From positions 1-64,000 of the forward strand of contig NZ_JAPSKN010000004.1 in the NCBI RefSeq assembly GCF_031181705.1: a stretch of DNA of 64,000 nucleotides, given 5' to 3'. Both the position numbers and the translations under genes were made by a program. Each line of letters begins with the position of its first letter. Within the stretch, counting starts at the first letter, position 1. A model generated the notes under the pieces. That model was not told the DNA's origin, did no database searches, and saw nothing but the letters and a program-made list of their open reading frames with translations. The DNA is from Streptomyces sp. GTDB lineage: Bacteria > Actinomycetota > Actinomycetes > Streptomycetales > Streptomycetaceae. This document shows positions 11,925-20,987 of the stretch, piece by piece.

Positions 11925-11976
11925 CGGCGCGCACCGGAGCACGCCCCGGTTCACGGGGTCACCCCGGTGCGCGCCG
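11925..11976 (+). terminator. Hairpin between ycnI and sco
   Basis: A 13-bp perfect stem, CGGCGCGCACCGG (11925-11937) with CCGGTGCGCGCCG (11964-11976), fills most of the 94-bp gap. It separates ycnI from the sco-PCuAC-copCD-dyp operon or attenuates read-through. Confidence 0.65.
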
Positions 11977-12003
11977 GGCCACCGACATCTGGGACATTTC
12001 TCT

Positions 12004-12657
12004 ATGCGCACCAAGACCTTCGCCGCGGCCGCCCTGCTCGCCGCCGCATCCCTGACCCTGACCGCCTGCGGCAGCGGCGACGACAGCAACAAGCCCGTCG
12101 CCGTGGTGTCGGAGGAGGCCGGTACCGACAAGGCCGCCACGGTCCTCGACAAGCCCTTCGAGAAGCCGGACCTGGTCCTCACCGACACGCAGGGCAAGAA
12201 GTACGACCTCCGCGAGGAGACCGCGGGCAAGCCCACGCTGATCTACTTCGGCTACACGCACTGCCCCGACGTCTGCCCGCTGACGATGAACAACATCGCC
12301 GTCGCCACGAAGCAGCTGCCCAAGGCCGAGCAGGACGACCTGCGCGTGGTGTTCGTCACCACCGACCCCGAGCGCGACACCCCGGCCGAGCTGGGCAAGT
12401 GGCTCAAGGGCATCGACTCCCGGTTCGTCGGCCTCACCGGTGACTTCGCCACCGTCCAGGCCGGTGCCCGCACCCTCGGCATCTCCATCGATCCGCCGCA
12501 CAAGGACAAGAACGGCAAGATCGTCTCCGAGCACGGCACCCAGGTCATCGCGTTCTCGCCGAAGACCGACGGCGGCTATGTGCTCTACGGCGAGGACGCC
12601 ACCGTCCAGGACTACACCAAGGACCTGCCCAAGATCGTCAAGGGGGAGAACCCGTGA
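12004..12657 (+). CDS. sco: SCO1/SenC-family copper chaperone lipoprotein
   Basis: 217 residues with a lipoprotein signal peptide (LTAC, Cys22) and a thioredoxin fold. The copper/redox ligands are all present: C87-P-D-V-C91 and H177 (SEHGTQV). Sco proteins load or reduce the CuA site of cytochrome c oxidase. In S. lividans the corresponding operon (Sco, ECuC, CopC/D, DtpA) supplies copper to cuproenzymes needed for morphological development. The stop overlaps the next start by 4 bp (translational coupling). Confidence 0.93.
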   Translation: MRTKTFAAAALLAAASLTLTACGSGDDSNKPVAVVSEEAGTDKAATVLDKPFEKPDLVLTDTQGKKYDLREETAGKPTLIYFGYTHCPDVCPLTMNNIAVATKQLPKAEQDDLRVVFVTTDPERDTPAELGKWLKGIDSRFVGLTGDFATVQAGARTLGISIDPPHKDKNGKIVSEHGTQVIAFSPKTDGGYVLYGEDATVQDYTKDLPKIVKGENP

Positions 12658-13127
12658 GGCGCCTCGGCCCGGCGGCCCTCGTCATAGCAGGGGCCCTGGC
12701 CCTGGCGGGCTGCGCGGACTCGGACGCGGGCGGCGACGGCGGCCCGGGCGGCGAGGCGGAGCTCTCCGTCGGCTCCGCCTACATGCCGCAGCCGGTCTCC
12801 GAGGAGTTGGCGGCAGGTTTCCTCACCGTCACCAACAAGGGCGGTGCCGCCGACGAGCTGACGTCGGTCTCCAGCGACATCGCCGGCCGGGTCACCGTGC
12901 ACGAGACCACCGGCGGGGCCATGCGGGAGGTCAAGAGCCTCAAGATCCCAGCCCATGGGCGGCTGGTGCTGAAGACCGGCGGCGACCACCTGATGTTCGA
13001 GCAGCTCAAGCGCAGGCCGAAGGAAGGCCAGACCGTCTCCGTCGAGCTGCGCTTCGCCCACTCCGACCCCGTCGAGGTGGAGATGCCGGTGAAGGCCGCC
13101 ACCTACACCCCGACGACCGGACACTGA
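12654..13127 (+). CDS. PCuAC-family periplasmic copper chaperone lipoprotein (ECuC-like)
   Basis: 157 residues from a GTG within the sco stop region (GTGA overlap). Lipobox LAGC gives Cys20. The Cu(I) motif of the family, H...M-x21-H-x-M, is complete: H83, M90, H112 and M114. PCuAC proteins pass Cu(I) to Sco or CuA. Genes on either side (Sco and CopC-CopD) support extracytoplasmic copper delivery. Confidence 0.93.
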   Translation: MRRLGPAALVIAGALALAGCADSDAGGDGGPGGEAELSVGSAYMPQPVSEELAAGFLTVTNKGGAADELTSVSSDIAGRVTVHETTGGAMREVKSLKIPAHGRLVLKTGGDHLMFEQLKRRPKEGQTVSVELRFAHSDPVEVEMPVKAATYTPTTGH

Positions 13128-13140
13128 CGGAGGGACCCCT

Positions 13141-15162
13141 GTGACCCCGACCATCGCCCCCCGCGTCCGGACCCTGGTGCTGCTGCTCCTGGCCGCGGTC
13201 TGCGCCCTGCTCGCCGGGGCCGGCCCGGTCTCCGCGCACGCCGCGGTGACCGGCAGCGACCCCGCGCAGGGGGCGGTGGTCGACCAGGCCCCGTCCCGGA
13301 TCTCGCTCAGCTTCTCCGAGCAGGTCGCGCTCTCCGACGACTCGCTGCGCGTACTCGACCCCGACGGCAAGCGCGTCGACACCGGCAAGCCGTCCGTGGT
13401 CGGTGGCACGACGTACGCCGTGCGCCTGCAGCCGGGCCTGTCCGACGGCACCTACACGGTGGCCTACCAGGTCGTCTCGGCGGACAGTCACCCGGTCGCC
13501 GGCGCCTACACCTTCTCCATCGGTGCCCCCTCCAAGACGAGCGTGGCCGTCTCCGGGCAGGGAGCCGACGACGGCGTCGTCGGCTGGCTGTACAACTTCG
13601 GCCGGTATGTGTCGTACGCCGGGTTCATCGTGATGGCCGGCGGTGCCGCCTTCGTGCTCGCCTGCTGGCCGCGCGGGTCCGGGGTGCGGCCGGTGCAGCG
13701 GTTCGTCGTCTCCGGGTGGCTCGCGCTGACCGCCGCGACCCTCGCCCTGCTCCTGCTGCGCGGCTCCTTCACCGGCTCCGGGAAGGTCACCGACATCGTC
13801 GACCTGTCCCTGCTGGGGCAGGTGCTGCAGACCAAGACCGGCGCGGCCCTGGTCTCCCGGCTGCTGCTGCTGGCCGCCGCCGCGCTGTTCATCGCCGTGC
13901 TGTTCGGCGCGTACGACAAGCGTGAGGACCCGCAGGAGAAGCGGGACCTGACCTTCGGGCTCGCCATCGGCGGTGCCGTCGTGGCCGCGGGGCTCGCCGC
14001 GAGCTGGGCGATGTCCGAGCACGCCTCGGTCGGCATCCAGGCGGGCATCGCCATGCCGGTCGACGTCCTCCACCTGCTGGCCGTCGCCGCCTGGCTCGGC
14101 GGACTCGGCGCGCTCCTGGTCGCCCTGTACCGTGCGCCGGCCGGCACCCCCGTCGACGCGTCCGCCGTACGCCGCTTCTCCCGGGTCGCCTTCGGCAGCG
14201 TGCTCGTGCTCATCGTGACCGGGACGTACCAGTCGTGGCGGCAGCTCGGCTCCTGGTCGGCCTTCACCGACACCCGGTACGGCCAGCTCCTCCTGGCCAA
14301 GATCGTTCTCGTCGTCGTCCTCCTCGGCGTCGCCTGGATCTCGCGCCGGTGGACGGGCCGGCTGGCGCAGACCGTGCCGGCTGCGGCGGAGCGGCAGAAG
14401 GTACGGGCCGGGGCGGGGGCCTCCGGTGACACGGAGGCCGCCCTCGACGCGGGTGTGGCGCCTGCCGGGGAGTCCGCCGCCGAGGAACCCGGCGCGGGGA
14501 AGTCCAGTGCCGAGACCCCCACCGGGACCCCCGCCGAGCCCACCGACGAGACCCCCGCCGAGCCCGCCGACGCCGAGCGCGCCGCCCAGCTCGCCCGGCA
14601 GCGGGCCGCGCGGGACGCCGCCCGGCAGAAGCGGCTGCGGGACGCCGACCCCAACCGCTTCGGGCTGCGCCGCTCGGTGCTGGCCGAGGCCGGCGTCGCG
14701 GTCGTCCTGCTCGCCGTCACCACCGTGCTGACCCAGACCGAGCCGGGGCGTACGGAGCAGGAGGCCAAGGCGGCCACCTCGTCCTCCTCGTCGTCCTCCA
14801 CCGCCGACGCGGCGACGTCCGGGGCGCTCACCCTGAACATGCCCTTCGACACCGGCGGCCAGGACGGCAAGGGCGTCGTCACCGTCGACCTCGACCCCGC
14901 CCGCGTGGGCGCCAACGAGATGCACGTCTACGTGGAGCGACCAGACGGCCAGGCCTTCGACATCCCCGAGGTCAAGGTCGAGTTCACCCTCGAGGCCAAG
15001 GACATCGGGCCCCTGCCCGTCGTCCCCGACCACCTCGCTACCGGACACTGGTCGGCGAACGGAGTGCAGATCCCCATGGCCGGCGACTGGCAGGTCGACG
15101 TGACCGTGCGGACCTCCGACATCGACGAGGTGACCGTCACCAAGAACGCGCAGATCGGCTGA
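13141..15162 (+). CDS. CopC-CopD fusion copper transport protein
   Basis: 673 residues, GTG start with GGAGG upstream. After a signal peptide ending VSA, the CopC domain begins with His33; Asp115 and His117 (SADSHPV) complete the Cu(II) site. About eight CopD membrane segments span ~150-400. A long Glu/Ala/Pro-rich cytoplasmic loop (~420-500), another TM (~515-535) and a C-terminal extracytoplasmic beta domain (~565-673, FixH/YtkA-like in look) follow. It imports or passes copper to cytosol or membrane enzymes. 13 bp after the PCuAC gene and 6 bp before the peroxidase gene. Confidence 0.92.
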   Translation: MTPTIAPRVRTLVLLLLAAVCALLAGAGPVSAHAAVTGSDPAQGAVVDQAPSRISLSFSEQVALSDDSLRVLDPDGKRVDTGKPSVVGGTTYAVRLQPGLSDGTYTVAYQVVSADSHPVAGAYTFSIGAPSKTSVAVSGQGADDGVVGWLYNFGRYVSYAGFIVMAGGAAFVLACWPRGSGVRPVQRFVVSGWLALTAATLALLLLRGSFTGSGKVTDIVDLSLLGQVLQTKTGAALVSRLLLLAAAALFIAVLFGAYDKREDPQEKRDLTFGLAIGGAVVAAGLAASWAMSEHASVGIQAGIAMPVDVLHLLAVAAWLGGLGALLVALYRAPAGTPVDASAVRRFSRVAFGSVLVLIVTGTYQSWRQLGSWSAFTDTRYGQLLLAKIVLVVVLLGVAWISRRWTGRLAQTVPAAAERQKVRAGAGASGDTEAALDAGVAPAGESAAEEPGAGKSSAETPTGTPAEPTDETPAEPADAERAAQLARQRAARDAARQKRLRDADPNRFGLRRSVLAEAGVAVVLLAVTTVLTQTEPGRTEQEAKAATSSSSSSSTADAATSGALTLNMPFDTGGQDGKGVVTVDLDPARVGANEMHVYVERPDGQAFDIPEVKVEFTLEAKDIGPLPVVPDHLATGHWSANGVQIPMAGDWQVDVTVRTSDIDEVTVTKNAQIG

Positions 15163-15168
15163 ACGACC

Positions 15169-16458
15169 ATGCCCGACCAGTCCTTCCCCCAGGCCCGCAG
15201 CCCCGAAGCCGCCCCGGACCGCACCGAGGCGGCCTCCGCCCGCGAGGGCATCTCCCGGCGACGGCTGCTCGGCACCGCCGGCGCCACCGGACTCGTGCTC
15301 GGCACGGCGGGCGCCGCCGCGGGATACGCCGCCGCGCCCTCCGAGGCGGCCGCTCCGCTCACCTCGCTCGGCACCGACCGGGCGATGTTTCACGGGAAAC
15401 ATCAGCCCGGCATCATCGACGGCCTCCAGGCCCGTGGCCATCTCGTCGCCTTCGACCTGGCGGCGGGCGCCGGCCGCAAGGAGGCCGCCGCCCTGCTCCG
15501 CCGCTGGTCGGAGACGGCCCGGAGGTTGATGGCGGGCGAGCCGAGCGCCCACGGGGACACCGACGTCGCCCGCGACGCCGGCCCCTCGTCGCTGACGGTC
15601 ACCTTCGGCTTCGGGCACAGCTTCTTCGCCCGGACGGGCCTGGAGAAGCAGCGCCCGGTGGCGCTGGACCCGCTGCCCGAGTTCTCCTCCGACCGCCTCG
15701 ACAAGAAGCGCAGCAACGGCGATCTGTGGGTGCAGATCGGCGCCAACGACGCCCTGGTCGCCTTCCACGCCCTGCGCGCGATCCAGAAGGACGCGGGCCG
15801 GGCCGCCAGGGTGCGGTGGCAGATGAACGGCTTCAACCGCTCGCCCGGCGCCACCGCCCACCCCATGACCGCCCGCAACCTCATGGGCCAGATCGACGGC
15901 ACCCGGAACCCGAAGCCGGACGAGCCCGACTTCGACCAGCGGATCTTCGTCCCGGAGAAGGGTGAGCCGGCCTGGATGGCGAACGGCTCCTACGCCGTCG
16001 TCCGCCGGATCCGCATGCTCCTCGACGACTGGGAGAAGCTCTCCGTCAAGGCGCAGGAGGACGTCATCGGGCGCCGCAAATCCGACGGGGCCGCGCTGTC
16101 CGGCGGTACCGAGACGACCGCGATGGACCTGGAGAAGACCGACGCCGAGGGCAACCTCGTCGTCCCGATCAACGCCCACGCCCGCATCACCCGGCCCGAC
16201 CAGAACGGCGGCGCCGCGATGCTGCGCCGCCCGTTCTCCTTCCACGACGGCATCGACGCCGACGGAGTGCCCGACGCGGGCCTGCTCTTCATCTGCTGGC
16301 AGGCCGATCCGCTGCGCGGCTTCGTCCCGGTGCAGCGCAAGCTCGACCGGGGCGACGCCCTGTCGCCGTTCATCCGGCACGAGTCGAGCGGGCTGTTCGC
16401 CGTGCCGGGCGGGGCGGCGGAGGGGGAGTACGTGGGGCAGAAGCTGCTGGAGGGGTGA
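15169..16458 (+). CDS. dtpA: Tat-exported DyP-type heme peroxidase (DtpA-like)
   Basis: 429 residues. A twin-arginine signal (SRRRLLG then a hydrophobic stretch) lies near residues 30-60. DyP signature GQIDGTRNP places the catalytic Asp at 243; proximal heme His337 (NAHARI) and distal Arg353/354 (LRRPFSF) are present. In S. lividans the homologue DtpA, encoded in the sco operon, is tied to copper trafficking and maturation of the radical-copper oxidase GlxA. A parS-like sequence at 15387 encodes MFHGKH within this gene. Confidence 0.92.
   Translation: MPDQSFPQARSPEAAPDRTEAASAREGISRRRLLGTAGATGLVLGTAGAAAGYAAAPSEAAAPLTSLGTDRAMFHGKHQPGIIDGLQARGHLVAFDLAAGAGRKEAAALLRRWSETARRLMAGEPSAHGDTDVARDAGPSSLTVTFGFGHSFFARTGLEKQRPVALDPLPEFSSDRLDKKRSNGDLWVQIGANDALVAFHALRAIQKDAGRAARVRWQMNGFNRSPGATAHPMTARNLMGQIDGTRNPKPDEPDFDQRIFVPEKGEPAWMANGSYAVVRRIRMLLDDWEKLSVKAQEDVIGRRKSDGAALSGGTETTAMDLEKTDAEGNLVVPINAHARITRPDQNGGAAMLRRPFSFHDGIDADGVPDAGLLFICWQADPLRGFVPVQRKLDRGDALSPFIRHESSGLFAVPGGAAEGEYVGQKLLEG
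15387..15400. promoter_or_regulatory. parS-like site, one mismatch, inside the DyP gene
   Basis: GTTTCACGGGAAAC differs from the perfect site only at position 9 (T to G). It is flanked by AT on the left and AT on the right, extending partial symmetry, and is fully coding. Confidence 0.55.
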
Positions 16459-16519
16459 GAGTGGGTCCGTGGGCGGAATTGCGGGGATAGCGCTTCCGCG
16501 GGCCTATTAGGGTGAGGTC

Positions 16520-17452
16520 ATGCCAGCGAGCTATGCGTATCTCGGCCCCGAGGGCACCTTCACCGAAGTCGCCCTGCGCACGCTTCCCGAGGCCGCCACC
16601 CGGGAGCTCATCCCGTACGTGTCCGTCCAGTCCGCGCTCGACGCGGTACGCGCCGGCGAGGCCGAGGCCGCGTTCGTGCCGATCGAGAACTCCGTCGAGG
16701 GCGGCATCACGACCACGCTCGACGAGCTCGTCGCCGGGGCCCCGCTGATGATCTACCGCGAGGTGCTGCTCTCCATCACCTTCGCGCTGCTCGTCCGCCC
16801 GGGCACGAAGCTGTCGGACATCAAGACCGTCTCCGCGCACCCGGCCGCCCAGCCGCAGGTGCGCAACTGGCTGAAGAAGCACCTGCCGGACGCGCACTGG
16901 GAGTCGGCCGCCTCGAACGCGGACGCCGCCCGGCTGGTCCAGGAGGGCCGGTACGACGCCGCCTTCGCCGGGGAGTTCGCGGCCGCCCGCTACGGCCTGG
17001 AGGCCCTGGAGACCGGCATCCACGACGCCGAGAACGCCCAGACCCGGTTCGTGCTGGTCGGCCGGCCCGCCCGGCCCGCCGCCCCGACCGGCGCGGACAA
17101 GACCTCCGTCGTGCTGTGGCAGCGCGACGACCACCCCGGCGGCCTGCGCGACCTGCTCGGCGAGTTCGCCACCCGGGGCATCAACCTGATGCTGCTCCAG
17201 TCCCGGCCGACCGGCGCCGGCATCGGCAACTACTGCTTCTGCATCGACGCGGAGGGCCACATCTCCGACCGCCGGGTGGCCGAGGCCCTGACGGGCCTGA
17301 AGCGGATCTGCCTCCAGGTGCGCTACCTCGGCTCGTATCCGCGCGCCGATGTGCAGCCGGAGCAGGTGCGGCAGCCGCGGCCGGGGACGTCGGACGAGGA
17401 GTTCGTGGCGGCGGCGGACTGGGTCGCGCGGTGTCAGGACGGCCGCTTCTAG
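16520..17452 (+). CDS. pheA: Prephenate dehydratase
   Basis: 310 residues, monofunctional. The PDT domain (1-190) has YLGPEGTFTE, VPIENSVEGGI and the catalytic TRF motif (AQTRFVLV, near 180). The C-terminal ACT domain (~198-290) includes the phenylalanine-binding region with QSRPTGAGIGNY in place of the more common ESRP. It converts prephenate to phenylpyruvate and is probably feedback-inhibited by Phe. It is transcribed towards serS across a DnaA-box cluster. Confidence 0.95.
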   Translation: MPASYAYLGPEGTFTEVALRTLPEAATRELIPYVSVQSALDAVRAGEAEAAFVPIENSVEGGITTTLDELVAGAPLMIYREVLLSITFALLVRPGTKLSDIKTVSAHPAAQPQVRNWLKKHLPDAHWESAASNADAARLVQEGRYDAAFAGEFAAARYGLEALETGIHDAENAQTRFVLVGRPARPAAPTGADKTSVVLWQRDDHPGGLRDLLGEFATRGINLMLLQSRPTGAGIGNYCFCIDAEGHISDRRVAEALTGLKRICLQVRYLGSYPRADVQPEQVRQPRPGTSDEEFVAAADWVARCQDGRF

Positions 17453-17499
17453 GCTGGTCGCCGGCCGGTCCACCGGCCGGTCGTACCTGCTGATGGTCG

Positions 17500-17812
17500 T
17501 TATCCACAGAAGTTATCCACAGGTTCGCTTCTCGACCTGGGGACAAGTCGACAACGAACCATGAGTCAGTCGACAAATCGCCCTAGAGGCTCCTGATGCG
17601 TCCATCGGCGGGCAGGTCACCCTTCGTCCACCGTTTCCCCTTGCGTAACTCTTTGGGGTGACCCGTTTCCACTCGAAAGTGAGGATAGAGGGGGTTTGCG
17701 GTGGGAATTCTCAAGGACGGCCGCGTCTTGCGGAGTGATCAATTCCGAAGTCCACAGATCTTCCACACAGCCTGTGGATAACTCTTCGGCGCATGTGGAT
17801 TCCTGTGGACAA
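17500..17812. promoter_or_regulatory. DnaA-box cluster between pheA and serS
   Basis: Strong boxes are TTATCCACA at 17500-17508 and 17513-17521, TTATCCACA on the minus strand at 17773-17781, and TTGTCCACA on the minus strand at 17804-17812. Weaker ones are at 17538 (minus, one mismatch), 17749, 17759 and 17794 (two mismatches). Streptomyces DnaA prefers TTGTCCACA. A DnaA-box cluster outside oriC called D78 has been described in S. coelicolor; I think it lies in this neighbourhood but could not align it. Such clusters titrate DnaA. Confidence 0.8.
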
Positions 17813-17900
17813 CCGAATCCCAAGTCCCGCTCCCCACAAGGGATTCAGGTCAATGCGGCGCCCGCCGGATGCCTCGTTCCGGGGAGAGGCGTCTCCTTTA

Positions 17901-17928
17901 TTGACACGGCACGCAATTCACTCATAAC
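17901..17928 (+). promoter_or_regulatory. Putative serS promoter
   Basis: TTGACA at 17901-17906 with CATAAC at 17923-17928 (16-nt spacing), 67 nt upstream of the serS GTG. The -35 is a perfect consensus; the -10 is partial. Confidence 0.5.
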
Positions 17929-17994
17929 GGTACGTAAGACCCGACGGGAATAGTGAGTCGTGGGCGGTCATCCCACACCGGTAGCCTGGAGCGC

Positions 17995-19272
17995 GTGATT
18001 GACCTTCGCCTGCTCCGTGAGGACCCCGACCGTGTGCGCGCCTCCCAGCGCGCCCGTGGAGAGGACGTCGCGCTCGTCGACTCCCTCCTGTCTGCCGACG
18101 AGCGGCGCAGGTCGTCCGGCGTCCGCTTCGACGAGCTGCGCGCCGAGCAGAAGGCGCTCGGCAAGCTGATCCCCAAGGCGTCCGGGGACGAGAAGGCAGA
18201 GCTGCTGAAGAAGGCGAGCCAGCTCGCCGCCGACGTCAAGGCCGCCGACGCGGAACGCGACGCCGCGGCCACCGAGACCCAGGAGCTGCTCCAGAAGCTC
18301 GGCAACCTCGTCCACCCGGACGTGCCCGTGGGCGGCGAGGAGGACTTCGTCACGCTGGAGACGCACGGCACGATCCGTGACTTCGCCGCCGAGGGCTTCG
18401 AGCCCCGGGACCACCTGGAACTCGGCCACCTCCTCGGCGCGATCGACGTCGAGCGCGGCGCCAAGGTCTCCGGCTCGCGCTTCTACTTCCTCACGGGGGT
18501 GGGCGCCCTGCTGGAGCTCGCCCTGGTGAACGCGGCGATGGCCCAGGCCACGGCGGCCGGCTTCACGCCGATGCTGACCCCGGCCCTGGTCCGCCCCCAG
18601 TCCATGGCGGGCACGGGCTTCCTCGGCCAGGCCGCCCAGGACGTCTACCACCTCCAGGACGACGACCTCTACCTGGTCGGCACCTCCGAGGTCGCGCTCG
18701 CGGCGTACCACATGGACGAGATCCTCGACGCCGACCGCCTCCCGCTGCGCTACGCGGGCTTCTCGCCCTGCTTCCGCCGCGAGGCCGGCTCGCACGGCAA
18801 GGACACCCGCGGCATCTTCCGCGTGCACCAGTTCGACAAGGTCGAGATGTTCTCCTACGTCACCCCGGAGGACTCGCAGGCCGAGCACCAGCGGCTGCTG
18901 GAGTGGGAGAAGCAGTGGCTGACCTCGCTCGAGCTGCCGTTCCGGGTCATCGACGTCGCCTCCGCCGACCTCGGCTCCTCGGCCGCCCGCAAGTTCGACT
19001 GCGAGGCGTGGATCCCCACCCAGGGCAAGTACCGCGAGCTGACCTCGACCTCGGACTGCACGGAGTTCCAGTCCCGCCGGCTGTCGATCCGCGTCCGTGA
19101 CGGCAAGCAGGTCCGCCCGCTGGCCACGCTGAACGGCACGCTCTGCGCGGTCCCGCGCACCATCGTGGCGATCCTGGAGAACCACCAGCAGCCCGACGGC
19201 TCGGTGCGCGTGCCCGAGGTGCTGCGCCCGTACCTGGGCGGCCGGGAGGTCCTGGAGCCGGTGGCCAAGTGA
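17995..19272 (+). CDS. serS: Seryl-tRNA synthetase
   Basis: 425 residues from the GTG at 17995 ([12 protein letters not shown]), the normal length and start of the family. The N-terminal coiled-coil arm (~30-105, rich in Lys/Glu/Ala) contacts the long variable arm of tRNA-Ser. Class II motifs 2 and 3 are present: [17 protein letters not shown] near 260 and the [16 protein letters not shown] block near 380. The stop overlaps the next start, coupling it to the HAD gene; a tRNA-Ser gene lies 0.8 kb downstream. Confidence 0.97.
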   Translation: MIDLRLLREDPDRVRASQRARGEDVALVDSLLSADERRRSSGVRFDELRAEQKALGKLIPKASGDEKAELLKKASQLAADVKAADAERDAAATETQELLQKLGNLVHPDVPVGGEEDFVTLETHGTIRDFAAEGFEPRDHLELGHLLGAIDVERGAKVSGSRFYFLTGVGALLELALVNAAMAQATAAGFTPMLTPALVRPQSMAGTGFLGQAAQDVYHLQDDDLYLVGTSEVALAAYHMDEILDADRLPLRYAGFSPCFRREAGSHGKDTRGIFRVHQFDKVEMFSYVTPEDSQAEHQRLLEWEKQWLTSLELPFRVIDVASADLGSSAARKFDCEAWIPTQGKYRELTSTSDCTEFQSRRLSIRVRDGKQVRPLATLNGTLCAVPRTIVAILENHQQPDGSVRVPEVLRPYLGGREVLEPVAK

Positions 19273-20087
19273 GCGACACGGCCCCCTCCGGCGGCTTCCC
19301 GTACAAGCTGGTCGCCACCGACCTCGACGGCACGCTGCTGCGTTCCGACGACACGGTGTCGCAGCGCACCCGTGACGCGCTCGCCGCCGCCACCGCGGCG
19401 GGCGCGGCGCACATCGTCGTCACCGGCCGCGCGGTCCCCTGGACCCGGCACATCCTCGACGACCTGGGCTACGAGGGTCTGGCCGTCTGCGGCCAGGGTG
19501 CGCAGGTGTACGACGCCGGCGCCCGCCGCCTGCTGACCTCGGTCACGCTGGACCGGCAGCTCGCCGGGGTGGCCCTGGCCAAGATCGAGGCGGAGGTGGG
19601 CCCGCTGTACCTGGCCGCGAGCCGCGACGGCCTGGACGGCGAGGTGCTGGTGGGCCCGGGCTACGCGGCGCACGGCAAGCTGCCCGCGACCCCCTTCACG
19701 GACGCGTCGGACCTGTGGACCGCGCCCCTGAACAAGCTCTACATCCAGCACCCGACCCTGTCGGACGACGAGCTGTGCGAGGCGGCCACCCGGACCGCCG
19801 GCGGTTTCGTCACCGTCACGATGGCGGGCCCGGGCATCGTCGAGCTGCTCCCGCTGGGCCTGTCCAAGGCCACCGGGCTGTCGCTGGCGGCCCGCCGCCT
19901 CAAGCTGAAGGCGGCCGACACGATCGCCTTCGGCGACATGCCCAACGACATCCCGATGTTCGCCTGGGCCTCCTACGGTGTCGCCATGGCCGACGCCCAC
20001 GCGGAGCTGAAGGCGGTGGCCGACGAGGTGACGTCCTCCAACGAGGAGGACGGGATCGCGGTGGTGCTGGAGCGGTTGCTGGGCTGA
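19269..20087 (+). CDS. Cof-type HAD phosphatase
   Basis: 272 residues, GTG start overlapping the serS stop by 4 bp. HAD motif I DLDGTLL (near 20-26), motif II TGR, motif III Lys (LSKATGLSL) and motif [12 protein letters not shown] are all present with a C2B cap in between, so it should be an active phosphatase of small phosphorylated metabolites. Substrate unknown. A paralogue lies at 28225-29106. Confidence 0.9.
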   Translation: MSDTAPSGGFPYKLVATDLDGTLLRSDDTVSQRTRDALAAATAAGAAHIVVTGRAVPWTRHILDDLGYEGLAVCGQGAQVYDAGARRLLTSVTLDRQLAGVALAKIEAEVGPLYLAASRDGLDGEVLVGPGYAAHGKLPATPFTDASDLWTAPLNKLYIQHPTLSDDELCEAATRTAGGFVTVTMAGPGIVELLPLGLSKATGLSLAARRLKLKAADTIAFGDMPNDIPMFAWASYGVAMADAHAELKAVADEVTSSNEEDGIAVVLERLLG

Positions 20088-20105
20088 ACCTTCGTGACGC
20101 GGTGC

Positions 20106-20192
<87 letters not shown>

Positions 20193-20625
20193 GGGTGGGC
20201 GGCCCACGCGAGGTGCGAGTCGCGTGCTCGAAGCGGCCGCCCCGGGCAGCTCCCCGTGCGGGGCGGGCTCCACGGAGGGGTAGCGACTACTCCGGAACCC
20301 GCCGCGGGCTGCCCTGAAGGGAGCTGGACGTACTGCCGTGCATGGACATCGTCCCGCTCCTCCCCAGACCGTGGCGCCGGGCTCCTCGCCCGGCAGGGAC
20401 ACGACTACTCTGCCTGCCGGGCGAATGGGACGCCACCGATTAAATCGGCGGGCGGGGGCCACCGGTCGGCGGGCATACGGCCGGTCGGGGGCACAAGCCA
20501 CCGGGCGGGGGCGCATGCCACCGGGCGGCAGCCGAGGGAGGATCAGGCGGCGGGGCAGGGGACCGGACCGGACGGCGCGGACGTCGGACGTCGGACTGCC
20601 AAGGCACGGGACCGGACGGCGGTCG
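20193..20625. other. 433-bp region with GC-rich low-complexity repeats
   Basis: It lies between the tRNA-Ser 5' end and a small gene, both on the minus strand, so it must hold the tRNA promoter, which I could not pin down. At 20487-20526 two 20-bp tandem copies (GGGGGCacAaGCCACCGGGC and the same with three changes) occur inside a stretch of CCACCGG-rich sequence. No gene is supported. Confidence 0.45.
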
Positions 20626-20886
20626 CTAGCGCTTGCGCCTGCGCCACCTGCGCCGCCTGACCTTGCTGAAGAACCAGCCCGCGGGCGGCTCGTCGGAGCG
20701 CCAGGGCTGCGGCTCCGGTGACTCGCGGCGCCAGCGCGCGGCCAGCATCCGGGCCCGGGCCGACGGCTCGGAGGTCTCGGCGGAGCGTATGAAGTCGTCG
20801 TCCAGGACGAGGCCGTCCCAGGTGTCGTCCCCGGACCCGGATCCCGGGTGCCCGCGGTCGTCGTACTGAGCCCTCTCGCCCGCCAT
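20626..20886 (-). CDS. Small conserved hypothetical protein
   Basis: 86 residues. A Gly/Ser/Asp N-terminal part is followed by DDTWDGLVLDDDFIRSAE and ARARMLAARW, and a strongly basic tail (KVRRRRWRRRKR). The motif seems familiar from Streptomyces hypothetical proteins but no function is known to me. The basic tail may bind nucleic acid or membrane. Codon bias is typical of real genes here. Confidence 0.65.
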   Translation of the reverse strand: MAGERAQYDDRGHPGSGSGDDTWDGLVLDDDFIRSAETSEPSARARMLAARWRRESPEPQPWRSDEPPAGWFFSKVRRRRWRRRKR

Positions 20887-20987
20887 GTGTGTCCCTCCCG
20901 GCCGTCCAACTCCCGTGCGGTGGCGCTATGTCCTGTTCGCCCAGTGTGCCTCGACGGGGGTGAAGCCCCCGTCAAGGCCGGGGCACG

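Noticed and set aside
13006-16380. A 1124-codon minus-strand frame opposite the copper genes
   Set aside because: Antisense shadow of CopC-CopD and DyP genes, whose metal and heme ligands are all in the plus frame.
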